Shown piece by piece: positions 43,413 to 51,469 of a stretch of DNA of 64,000 bases. Within the stretch, counting starts at the first letter, position 1. The number at the start of each line of letters is the position of its first letter. The position numbers and the translations under genes were made by a program. Under the pieces are notes generated by a model. The model had not been told where the DNA came from and did not search any database. It worked only from the letters and a program-made list of their open reading frames with translations. The stretch comes from Streptomyces jeddahensis (lineage in GTDB: Bacteria > Actinomycetota > Actinomycetes > Streptomycetales > Streptomycetaceae): positions 1 to 64,000 of the forward strand of contig NZ_LOHS01000094.1 in NCBI RefSeq assembly GCF_001642995.1. Direction: 5' to 3'.

Positions 43413-44045
43413 ATGCACAACGCGCGGACCGCGGGGGTGGTGTGCGCGCTGCTGGTCGCCGCAGCGGCGCTCACCGGATGTCAGAAGTCCCCGTCTTCGG
43501 AGGCGGGTTCGGAGGACGGCAGGCTCGGCGGGGTACCGTCGCCGACCCGGCCGTCGGGGTACGGAGCGGTGTTCCTCGCCCTCGACGAGTGCAGTTCGCG
43601 GGGGCGCGAGACGTTCACCGAGGTGTCGTGCACGAGCGAGAAGGCGGCGGCGCGGGTCGTCGCACGCTACGACGGCAGCGTGTCGGAAGGGCCGTCCTGT
43701 CCTGAGCGCACGGACTTCGTGCTGCACATCAGCGAGAACAGCCCGGCACTGGACGAGGACGGCGACGGGGCGGTGCCGCAGGGGTACGCGTGCATGCGCA
43801 ACCTCGAGGCGCCGCACCCCGGGGATCCCGGGGGCGGCGGGGGGCCGCGCACGATCGTCGGGGACTGTGTGTACTCGGCGGGGCGCGGGGAGGTCCGCGA
43901 GACGTCGTGCGACGGCAAGGGCGAGGAGGCCCCCGAGTACCGGGTGACCAAGGCGGTCACCTCCCGCCCCAAGTGCCCGTCCTCGACGGCGCTCTACGTC
44001 GAGCTCGGCGGCGCGAAGCCGGTGGGCTGCGCGGTACGCCTCTGA
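43413..44045 (+). CDS. Secreted lipoprotein of unknown function
   Basis: 210 aa. Signal peptide with lipobox LTGC (Cys23), a Ser/Gly-rich linker, then a domain with paired Cys residues (DECSSRGRETFTEVSCTSEKAA and DCVYSAGRGEVRETSCDGKG). The two halves repeat a pattern of two Cys about 15 residues apart followed by PxCP (EGPSCPERTDFVLHI, SRPKCPSSTALYVEL). The protein is therefore probably an internal duplication of a small disulfide-stabilised module. I recognise no enzyme motif. Confidence 0.8.
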   Translation: MHNARTAGVVCALLVAAAALTGCQKSPSSEAGSEDGRLGGVPSPTRPSGYGAVFLALDECSSRGRETFTEVSCTSEKAAARVVARYDGSVSEGPSCPERTDFVLHISENSPALDEDGDGAVPQGYACMRNLEAPHPGDPGGGGGPRTIVGDCVYSAGRGEVRETSCDGKGEEAPEYRVTKAVTSRPKCPSSTALYVELGGAKPVGCAVRL

Positions 44046-44060
44046 CGCCGCCCGCCCGCC

Positions 44061-44099
44061 TGTGGGCAGTCGTTCCGCGCTGCGGAACGCCTGCCCACA
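44061..44099. terminator. Bidirectional hairpin between convergent genes
   Basis: The arms 44061-44078 and 44082-44099 form an 18-bp stem with one mismatch and a 3-nt loop. It serves both the lipoprotein gene and the convergent S37 peptidase gene. Confidence 0.85.
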
Positions 44100-44120
44100 A
44101 ACCGGCGGCGGCGCGGCCGC

Positions 44121-45533
44121 CTACGGCCGCAGTGTCGGCTCGCGCCGGAGCTGCTGACGGTCCAGCTTCGCGTCATACGCGGCCAACGGCTTCGCCTCGG
44201 CCGAAGCCGCGGCCGAAACCCCCGCCCACGCAAGAATCCGCGACGTCGCAAGGTCGCGGTCGGCCTCGGTCAGACCAGCGACCCGGGCACCGTGGTTGGC
44301 CCCGGGCGCAGTGAACACGTAAGAGTCACGCGCCCCCTTGCCCAGCCGGAACGGCTCGGCGCCCCACGGGTCGTTCTCCCCGTACACGTACAGCATCCGC
44401 TGCGCGTTGTGCCGCACCCAGCTGTCGACGTCCCGCATCACCCATGGCTGGAACGTCATCGGGATGGACCGCGGCACGAAGTTCCGCGGCGGCTGGTAGC
44501 CGTACCGGGACAGGCCGCCCAGCCAGGGCTGCTGGATGGTCGGCGCGCCGAGCTGCGTGCCCGCCTGGTAGTAGTACGGCGTGTAGGGCTCGAGCCCCTG
44601 GTCGGTGTAGAACGACCAGCCGGAGATGGCGTCGACGTAGTCGAAGAGCTCCTGGTCCGTCGCGGTCGACGCGTCCGGCACGTCGGCGCACTCGGCCTCG
44701 AGGTGGTACTGCCAGAAGCCCCACACCAGGTCCAGGACGACGGCCTCATACGCCTTGTCGAGCGAGCCGACCGTCGCGAACGTGTAGCCGTTCTCCTCGG
44801 CGTACGCGGCGTACTTCTCCTCCAGCGGCTCACGCCGGACGAGCGCCTCGCGCTGGACCGCGTTCAGCTTGTCGCGGCACTCCTCGGTGCCGACGGTCTC
44901 GAAGAACTCGTCGTAGGCCGAGTCCTCCTTGTTCACCACGTCGTTGGGCGCGACGTACGCGACGACGCCGTCCATGTCGCGCGGATAGAACCGCTCGTAG
45001 TAAGTGGCCGTCATGCCGCCCTTGGAGCCGCCGGTGGCCAGCCAGTTCTGGTTGTAGATCGGCTTCAGCGCCTTGAAGATGCGGTGCTGGTCGCTCGCGG
45101 CCTGCCAGATGTCAAGCGTGGACCAGTCGGCGGGGTCGGGCCGGGACGGTGTGAAGAAGCGGTACTCCATCGACACCTGGTTGCCGTCGACGATGCGCGT
45201 CGGCTCGGAACGGCTGGGCGTGGTGGAGACGTTGTAGCCCGAGGTGGAGAAGACGGTCGGGCGGTTCGTGTCCTTGTGCAGCACCGTGATGCGCTGCTCG
45301 AAGGTGCCCTGGGACGGATGCCGGTGGTCGACCGGCTGTGTGTAGTTCAGGACGAAGTAGCGGTAGCCGTCGTAGGGCTTCTCCTCTATCAGGCTCATGC
45401 CGGGAACGGCCAGGAGCCGGTCCTTGATGTCGGTGTCGGCGGCCGCCGGTTCCGCGGCGGTGGCGGCACCGGCCGTGCTCAGGGTGCCGATCAGCACCAC
45501 GAGCGACAGCAGCCATCTGACTGCCTTGCGCAT
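44121..45533 (-). CDS. Secreted S37 prolyl tri/tetrapeptidyl aminopeptidase
   Basis: 470 aa. Sec signal peptide (about 1-27, cleavage near TAAEP). Peptidase family S37 (Streptomyces PS-10 type) with nucleophile Ser in WLATGGSKGGMTATYY, Asp in YGENDPWGAEPF and His in PGANHGARV. It removes tri- or tetrapeptides from proteins during extracellular protein use or mycelial development. Its single promoter region contains the A/T-poor repeat array to its right. Confidence 0.93.
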   Translation of the reverse strand: MRKAVRWLLSLVVLIGTLSTAGAATAAEPAAADTDIKDRLLAVPGMSLIEEKPYDGYRYFVLNYTQPVDHRHPSQGTFEQRITVLHKDTNRPTVFSTSGYNVSTTPSRSEPTRIVDGNQVSMEYRFFTPSRPDPADWSTLDIWQAASDQHRIFKALKPIYNQNWLATGGSKGGMTATYYERFYPRDMDGVVAYVAPNDVVNKEDSAYDEFFETVGTEECRDKLNAVQREALVRREPLEEKYAAYAEENGYTFATVGSLDKAYEAVVLDLVWGFWQYHLEAECADVPDASTATDQELFDYVDAISGWSFYTDQGLEPYTPYYYQAGTQLGAPTIQQPWLGGLSRYGYQPPRNFVPRSIPMTFQPWVMRDVDSWVRHNAQRMLYVYGENDPWGAEPFRLGKGARDSYVFTAPGANHGARVAGLTEADRDLATSRILAWAGVSAAASAEAKPLAAYDAKLDRQQLRREPTLRP

Positions 45534-45630
45534 GCACCCTCCCCTGATGAAACGCAGATGTGCGCCGGAACCTAGCGGAGCAACTGCCCTGACACCAGGG
45601 GATGTTGGGATGTAAGGGAAAGGAGAGGGA

Positions 45631-45701
45631 GATCCCTCGGTGATACCTCGGAGATACCTTGGAGTCCTCGGAGTATCTGGGAATCCTTCGGAGATCCCTC
45701 A
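45631..45701. repeat. Array of ~11-bp units ending at a stop codon
   Basis: About seven degenerate units of the form agatacctcgg (gatccctcgg, tgatacctcgg, agataccttgg, agtcctcgg, agtatctggg, aatccttcgg, agatccctcag) run to the stop codon (45699-45701) of the small secreted protein gene. No function is evident. Confidence 0.8.
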
Positions 45702-46103
45702 GCAGAGGATCCAGCCCGAGCTCACGGAGCCCGAGCCGACCGCTCCCTTGATCCATACGCAGCGGTGGCCCGCGTGCACCGTGACCGGGCCCGCGTGATG
45801 GACGTAGCGGCCGCTGTCCCGCACCGGGCGGCTGCCGCGCGCCTGCACGCTGACGTACATCGACCTGCGCGTGCCGGGCCGCTCGGCGACGGTCACGGCG
45901 CAGACGTAGCCGCGGTTCTTGTAGACGCGTACGTCGCCGGTGGAGAAGGGGAGGGTGCGGACCTTGCGGCCGGGGCAGAGGGAGGCGGCTTCGGCGGTGC
46001 CGGTGCCGGGGCCCGCGAGGGCCAGGAGCGCCGCGGCCGTCAGTACGGCCGTACCGAGCACGCCGCGGCGCCGGAAACGCCGGTCTATCGCACCACTGTC
46101 CAC
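45699..46103 (-). CDS. Small secreted cationic protein, SH3-like fold possible
   Basis: 134 aa from the GTG at 46103 (AAAGGGG 8 nt upstream); a GTG at 46121 would add six residues. Signal peptide with an Arg-rich head (RRFRRRGVLG) and cleavage near AEAAS. The mature part of about 95 residues is basic, with three Cys (LCPGRK, GYVCAVTV, HRCVWIKG) and a terminal Cys (GWILC), so two disulfides are likely. It resembles the small secreted proteins abundant in Streptomyces. Function is unknown. Confidence 0.75.
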   Translation of the reverse strand: MDSGAIDRRFRRRGVLGTAVLTAAALLALAGPGTGTAEAASLCPGRKVRTLPFSTGDVRVYKNRGYVCAVTVAERPGTRRSMYVSVQARGSRPVRDSGRYVHHAGPVTVHAGHRCVWIKGAVGSGSVSSGWILC

Positions 46104-46248
46104 TGAGGCCCCTTTGGTCACGTCGGCACCACCGTACTGGTGAACGGACGCGCCACACCGTGCCTGTGGTTGCGTTCACGCCGCCGTACAGACGAACGGA
46201 GGCGAAAGGATGCGCCTGAAGGCGGCACTGACCGGAGGTCAGCGGGCC

Positions 46249-49200
46249 TCACCTCGCCGTGCCGGCCTCCACCGTCTCCTCCGGCTCCCCGATGAAGGTC
46301 CGCCACAGCTCCGCGTACCGGCCGCCGCGCGCGAGCAGTTCGTCGTGCGTGCCCTCCTCGGCGACCCGGCCGTCGGCCATCACCACGACGCGGTCGGCGC
46401 GGGCCGCCGTGGTGAGGCGGTGGGCGACGACGAGCGTGGTCCGCTTGCCCGCGAGGCGGTCGGTGGCCTGGTTGACCTGGGCCTCGGTGGCCAGGTCGAG
46501 GGATGCGGTCGCCTCGTCGAGGAGCAGGATGTCCGGGTCGACGAGCTCGGCCCGGGCCAGCGCGATCAGCTGGCGCTGGCCTGCGGAGAGGTTGCGGCCG
46601 CGCTCGGAGACCTCGTGCAGATAGCCGCCGTCGAGAGTGGCGATCATGTCGTGCGCGCCGACCGCACGGGCCGCCGCCTCCACCTCGGCGTCCGTGGCGT
46701 TGGGGCGGCCGTAGGCAATGGCGTCGCGGACGGTCCCGGAGAAGAGGTACGCCTCCTGCGGGACGACACCGAGGCGGTGGCGGTAGCTGGTCAGATCCAG
46801 GGCCCGCAGGTCGGTGCCGTCCACCGTCACCCGGCCGTCCGTCGGGTCGTAGAACCGCGCGACGAGCTTGACGAGCGTCGACTTGCCCGCGCCGGTCTCG
46901 CCGACGAAGGCGACGGTCTGCCCGGCCGGGATGTGCAGCGTGACGCCGCTGAGGGCCTCTTCGGCGTCTCCGCCCTCCTCGGCGCCCCCGTACGCGAAGG
47001 TCACGTCCTCGAAGGCGATCTCGCCGCGCAGCGACGGCACGTCGAGCGGCTCGTCGGCTGCCTTCGTCGAGGTCGGCTCCTGGAGCAGCTCCTGGATACG
47101 GCCGAGTGAGACGGTCGCCTGCTGGTAGCCGTCGAAGACCTGCGACAGCTGCTGCACGGGCGCGAAGAACAGGTCGATGTAGAGCAGATACGCGACCAGG
47201 GCGCCGGTGGTGAGGGTGCCCGCGTCGACCCGCCCCGCGCCCACGATCAGCACGGCGGCCGCGGCGACGGACGACAGCATCTGCACGAAGGGGAAGTAGA
47301 TCGAGATCAGCCACTGGCCGCGGATCCGCGCCTGGCGGTAGCTGTCGCTGCGCTCCGCGAACCGCCGCCCGCCGGACCGCTCGCGGCGGAACGCCTGCAC
47401 GATTCGCAGCCCGGAGACGGTCTCCTGCAGATCGGCGTTGACCACCGACACGCGCTCGCGCGCCAGTTCGTACGCCTTCACGCTCTGCTTGCGGAAGAAG
47501 TACGTGCCGACGATCAGTGGCGGCAGCGTCGCGAAGACGACGAGGGCGAGCTCGAGGTCGATCACCAGGAGCGCGGCCATGATGCCGAAGAAGGTGACGA
47601 CGGAGACGAAGGCGGTGACCAGGCCCGTCTGCAGGAACGTGGACAGCGCGTCCACGTCCGTGGTCATCCGGGTCATGATGCGGCCCGTCAGCTCACGCTC
47701 GTAGTAGTCGAGCCCGAGCCGCTGCAACTGCGCGAAGATCTTCAGACGGAGGGAGTACAGGACGCGTTCGCCGGTCCGTCCCGTCATGCGCGTCTCGCCG
47801 ATCTGTGCCGCCCACTGGACGATCACGGTCACCAGGCCGAGACCGGCCGCCGCCCACACGGCGCCGAGCGCCATCTGTGTGACGCCCTCGTCGATGCCGT
47901 GCCGGATCAGCACCGGCAGCAGCAGGCCCATGCCCGCGTCGACCGCGACCAGGAGGAGAGCGAACAGCAGCGGCCTGCCGAAGCCGTGCAGCAGCCTGCG
48001 CAGCCCGTACGACTCCTCGGGGGTCACCGCACGGGCCTCGTCGACGTCCGGGGTGTCGGTGGCCGGGGGCAGCGCCTCGACCTTGGCGAGGAGCTCGGGT
48101 GTGGCGGGCGTGCCGGACAGCGCGGCGTCCTGCGGCCGGCGGTCGCCCGTCCACAGGCGGGGGGTGATGCCGCGTTCCGCGTCGAACTCGGCGTCGAGCT
48201 CGTCGCGGACGGTCGTGTCCTCGGGCTGCTCGGCAGGCACGGCGTGGCCGGGCGAGACGCCGCCCAGCTCGTCCGGGTCGGTGAGCAGCCGCCGGTAGAG
48301 GGCCGAGCGTTCCTGCAGCTCCTCGTGCGTGCCGATGTCGGCGAGCCGTCCGCCGTCGAGCACGGCGATGCGGTCGGCGAGGCCGAGCGTGGAGCGGCGG
48401 TGGGCGATGAGCAGGGTGGTCCGGCCCTCCATCACATGCGCCAGCGCCTCGTGGATCTCGTGCTCCACGCGCGCGTCGACGGCGGAGGTCGCGTCGTCGA
48501 GCACGAGGAGGCGCGGGTCGGTGAGGATGGCGCGGGCGAGCGCGATGCGCTGACGCTGGCCGCCGGAGAGGGTGAGCCCGTGCTCCCCGACCTTGGTGTC
48601 GTAGCCCTCGGGGAGATCGCGGACGAACCGGTCGGCCTGGGCGGCGCGGGCGGCCCTGAAGATCTCCTCGTCGGTGGCGTCCGGCTTTCCGTACGCGATG
48701 TTGGCGCGCACGGTGTCCGAGAACAGGAAGCTGTCCTCCGGTACGAGCCCGATGGCGGCGCGCAGCGACTCGAGCGTCAGTTCGCGCACGTCGCGGCCGC
48801 CGACGAGGACGGCGCCGTGCGTCACGTCGTAGAAGCGCGGCAGCAGCAGCGAGACGGTGGACTTGCCGGAACCGGACGCGCCGACGACGGCGACCGTCTC
48901 GCCGGGCCGGATCTCGAAGGACAGCCCGTCGAGGACGGGCTGTCCGTCCGCGTATGCGAACGACACGTCGTCGAACTCGACGGTCGCGGGGGCGTCGGCG
49001 GGCAGCTCGACCGTGCCGTCCTCGAGCGTGGGCTCGGTGTCGATCAGCTCGAGGACGCGCTCCACGCCGGCCCGGGCCTGCTGGCCGACGGTCAGCACCA
49101 CGGCGAGCATGCGGACCGGTCCGACGAGCTGCGCGAGATAGCTGGAGAAGGCCACGAACGTGCCGAGCGTGATCTGGCCGCGCACCGCCAGCCAGCCGCC

Positions 49201-50010
49201 GAGCGCCAGCATCGCGACCTGCCCGAAGGCGGGGACGGCCTGCAGCGCCGGGGTGTACCTGGCGTTGAGCCGGATCGTGCGCAGCCGCCCGGCGAACAGC
49301 CGCCGGCTCACGTCGCGCAGCTTCGCGGTCTCCTGCTCCTCCTGCCCAAAGCCCTTGACGACCCGTACGCCGGAGACGGCCCCGTCGACGACGCCCGCGA
49401 CAGCTCCTGCCTGTGCCTGCGCGTACCAGGTGGCGGGGTGGAGCCGGGTGCGGCTGTGCCGGGCGATGTACCAGATGGCGGGGGCGACGGCGAGCGCGAC
49501 GAGGGTGAGCGGCAGCGACAGCCACGCCATGATCACCAGGGAGATCAGGAAGAGCAGGATGTTGCCGATGGTCATCGGCAACATGAAGAGCAGGCTCTGG
49601 ATGAGCTGGAGGTCGCTGGTGGCCCGTCCGACGACCTGCCCGGTGGACAGTTCGCCCTGCCGCCGCCCGTCCAGCTTCGTGATCGTCCCGAACATCTCGG
49701 TACGCAGGTCGTGCTGGACGTCGAGGGCGAGGCGGCCGCCGTAGTAGCGCCGGATGTAGGTGAAGACGTAGACGAGGACGGCGGCCCCGATCAGCGCGCC
49801 CGCCCAGACGGCCATGGACCGCGTCTTGTCCTCGATGACGTCGTCGATGATCACCTTGATGATCAGCGGGACGAGCGCCATGACGGCCATACCGGCGAGC
49901 GACGAGCCGAGCGCGAGCACGACGTCCTTGGGGTAGCGCCACGCGTACCCGGCGAGGCTCCGTGCCCAACCGGGATCCTGTTGACCGTCCCGCCCCTGTT
50001 CCGCTGCCAC
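46249..50010 (-). CDS. Fused type IV ABC exporter with asymmetric nucleotide sites
   Basis: 1253 aa: two complete half-transporters in one chain (TMD1 about 25-320, NBD1 about 345-590, linker, TMD2 about 690-970, NBD2 about 1000-1245). NBD1 has Walker A GASGSGKST and signature LSGGQRQR, but its Walker B reads VLDDATSAVD, so Asp replaces the catalytic Glu. NBD2 has Walker A GETGAGKST and a proper Walker B LLLDEATASLD but a degenerate signature LSAGQRQL. One composite site is therefore intact and the other degenerate, as in heterodimeric multidrug/lipid exporters. The GTG at 50010 follows GGGAGG; an upstream TTG would add 14 residues. Confidence 0.93.
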   Translation of the reverse strand: MAAEQGRDGQQDPGWARSLAGYAWRYPKDVVLALGSSLAGMAVMALVPLIIKVIIDDVIEDKTRSMAVWAGALIGAAVLVYVFTYIRRYYGGRLALDVQHDLRTEMFGTITKLDGRRQGELSTGQVVGRATSDLQLIQSLLFMLPMTIGNILLFLISLVIMAWLSLPLTLVALAVAPAIWYIARHSRTRLHPATWYAQAQAGAVAGVVDGAVSGVRVVKGFGQEEQETAKLRDVSRRLFAGRLRTIRLNARYTPALQAVPAFGQVAMLALGGWLAVRGQITLGTFVAFSSYLAQLVGPVRMLAVVLTVGQQARAGVERVLELIDTEPTLEDGTVELPADAPATVEFDDVSFAYADGQPVLDGLSFEIRPGETVAVVGASGSGKSTVSLLLPRFYDVTHGAVLVGGRDVRELTLESLRAAIGLVPEDSFLFSDTVRANIAYGKPDATDEEIFRAARAAQADRFVRDLPEGYDTKVGEHGLTLSGGQRQRIALARAILTDPRLLVLDDATSAVDARVEHEIHEALAHVMEGRTTLLIAHRRSTLGLADRIAVLDGGRLADIGTHEELQERSALYRRLLTDPDELGGVSPGHAVPAEQPEDTTVRDELDAEFDAERGITPRLWTGDRRPQDAALSGTPATPELLAKVEALPPATDTPDVDEARAVTPEESYGLRRLLHGFGRPLLFALLLVAVDAGMGLLLPVLIRHGIDEGVTQMALGAVWAAAGLGLVTVIVQWAAQIGETRMTGRTGERVLYSLRLKIFAQLQRLGLDYYERELTGRIMTRMTTDVDALSTFLQTGLVTAFVSVVTFFGIMAALLVIDLELALVVFATLPPLIVGTYFFRKQSVKAYELARERVSVVNADLQETVSGLRIVQAFRRERSGGRRFAERSDSYRQARIRGQWLISIYFPFVQMLSSVAAAAVLIVGAGRVDAGTLTTGALVAYLLYIDLFFAPVQQLSQVFDGYQQATVSLGRIQELLQEPTSTKAADEPLDVPSLRGEIAFEDVTFAYGGAEEGGDAEEALSGVTLHIPAGQTVAFVGETGAGKSTLVKLVARFYDPTDGRVTVDGTDLRALDLTSYRHRLGVVPQEAYLFSGTVRDAIAYGRPNATDAEVEAAARAVGAHDMIATLDGGYLHEVSERGRNLSAGQRQLIALARAELVDPDILLLDEATASLDLATEAQVNQATDRLAGKRTTLVVAHRLTTAARADRVVVMADGRVAEEGTHDELLARGGRYAELWRTFIGEPEETVEAGTAR

Positions 50011-50225
50011 GCCGGCGCCTCCCGTTCGTCCTGTCCCGCCGGAAGATCCCAACGCCGCGGGCTGCGGATTTCATCCCGCCGCAACAATTCCGGGGGCGAG
50101 AGGGGACCAAGGACCGAGGGTGCCCCGGCCCTTGGTCCTACGTCGCCCCGCGTCGTGCTGTGCACGGTGGTGCTCTTGGCCCCGGCCGGGGTCTTGGTCG
50201 CGACGGCGGGCCGCCGTCCGGCGTC

Positions 50226-51308
50226 TCAGCCGCCGTGCGGCAGGCGGACGGTCATCCGGTAGAAGCGGGTGATCTGGGCCGGGTTCTGGTTGTCGTCGCT
50301 GACCAGCAGCAACCGCAGCGCGCCGCCGTGGGTGCGGCCGGTGACGGCGAGGCCCTCGATGTTGTCGAGCAGCGGGTTGGGCTGCGGCTGCCTGGCGGTG
50401 GCGCCGAGGGACGGGCAGTCGACGAGGTCGGCGAGGAGGGTCTTGCGGGCCAGGCGTACGGCGTCGTCCTGCCCGGTGAGGGCCTCGATGCCGGTGGTGT
50501 CGGTGGCGTGCCGGATGTCGGCGAGGTAGAGCCGGACGGTGTTGCCGACCCCGGCCGTGAAGCCGCGCTCGAGGACGAGCAGACGCCCGTCGGGCGTGGC
50601 GGTGGCCTCGGAGACGCCGAGCCCGGTATCGGTGCGGTAGCCGTACTGGGCGGAGAGCCGGAAGTCGTCGGCGCCGTGGCGCTGCCAGGTCTGGAGGCGC
50701 ACGATGCCGGCCGTGTCGCCGCTCAGCGAGCCCTCCATCGCGGCGAGGAGCCTGTGCCCGCCCGGGAGGAGGGTGAGGCCCTCGAAGGTGGCGTTGCGGG
50801 TGGCGCGCCCGGCGGGCGCGACCTGCAGTGCCTCCGGCACCGGGAGCCGGTCGAGCAGGGTGCCGTCCTGCCCGTACCGGCGGACCGACGGCTCGGTCTC
50901 GGAGGACACGAGCCGGCTGCCGTCACGGTCGACGACGAGCCCCTCGGAGTCCAGCTCCGCCCCGGTCTCGCTCGCGAGGGCCTGCACGGAACGCGGCTGG
51001 TAGGTCACCGGATCCAGCGTGAACAGCTGCGACCGGTCGGACAGCGCGGCGATCGCACCGTCCCGGTCCACGGCGAGCGCGGAGAAGTTGCCGACGAAGG
51101 TGCCGTTGTAGGTCGTCTTGTCCAGGGCGTCGGAGTAGCCGTCTATGGAGACGGACGACGAACACGCGTTGCTGGACGGCGAGTTTCCGGGGGTGCCGAT
51201 CGCCGGTCCGGCGACGGCGGGCCCGGCGGCGGCAGGCCCGGCGGCGGACAGACAGGCGGCCGCGGCCAGGGTGGCGGTGGCAGTGACGAGTACGGTTCTC
51301 AGACGCAT
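50226..51308 (-). CDS. Secreted esterase-like/phytase-like beta-propeller protein
   Basis: 360 aa. Signal peptide with an unusual PAAAGPAVAGPA repeat just after the cleavage region, then the 'esterase-like activity of phytase' fold: NFSALAVDRDGAIAALSDRSQ, ELDSEGLVVDRDG, TFEGLTLLPGGHRLLAAMEG and NPLLDNIEGLAV, i.e. propeller blades with acidic loops that could bind calcium or phosphate. Secreted; substrate unknown. It is monocistronic on the minus strand. Confidence 0.85.
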   Translation of the reverse strand: MRLRTVLVTATATLAAAACLSAAGPAAAGPAVAGPAIGTPGNSPSSNACSSSVSIDGYSDALDKTTYNGTFVGNFSALAVDRDGAIAALSDRSQLFTLDPVTYQPRSVQALASETGAELDSEGLVVDRDGSRLVSSETEPSVRRYGQDGTLLDRLPVPEALQVAPAGRATRNATFEGLTLLPGGHRLLAAMEGSLSGDTAGIVRLQTWQRHGADDFRLSAQYGYRTDTGLGVSEATATPDGRLLVLERGFTAGVGNTVRLYLADIRHATDTTGIEALTGQDDAVRLARKTLLADLVDCPSLGATARQPQPNPLLDNIEGLAVTGRTHGGALRLLLVSDDNQNPAQITRFYRMTVRLPHGG

Positions 51309-51390
51309 GGCGTCACGGTAGAGCGCTCCCGGTTGAGCGAAGGCGGACTGCTCGTGAACGCTTGGGAAGCCCCACTCTCACAGAGACCTT

Positions 51391-51437
51391 GCGCCCTTGA
51401 ACTCGACGAGGAGACTCCGTCGTCGAGTTCAAGGCGC
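51391..51437 (-). terminator. Long hairpin terminator after the ThDP-enzyme gene
   Basis: The arms 51391-51409 and 51420-51437 pair over 18 bp with one bulged C and a 10-nt loop, about 30 bp beyond the stop at 51470. It should end the agmatinase/ThDP transcript. Confidence 0.8.
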
Positions 51438-51469
51438 ACTCCGCCGCTTGCGCGCCGCCTGACGCGCCG

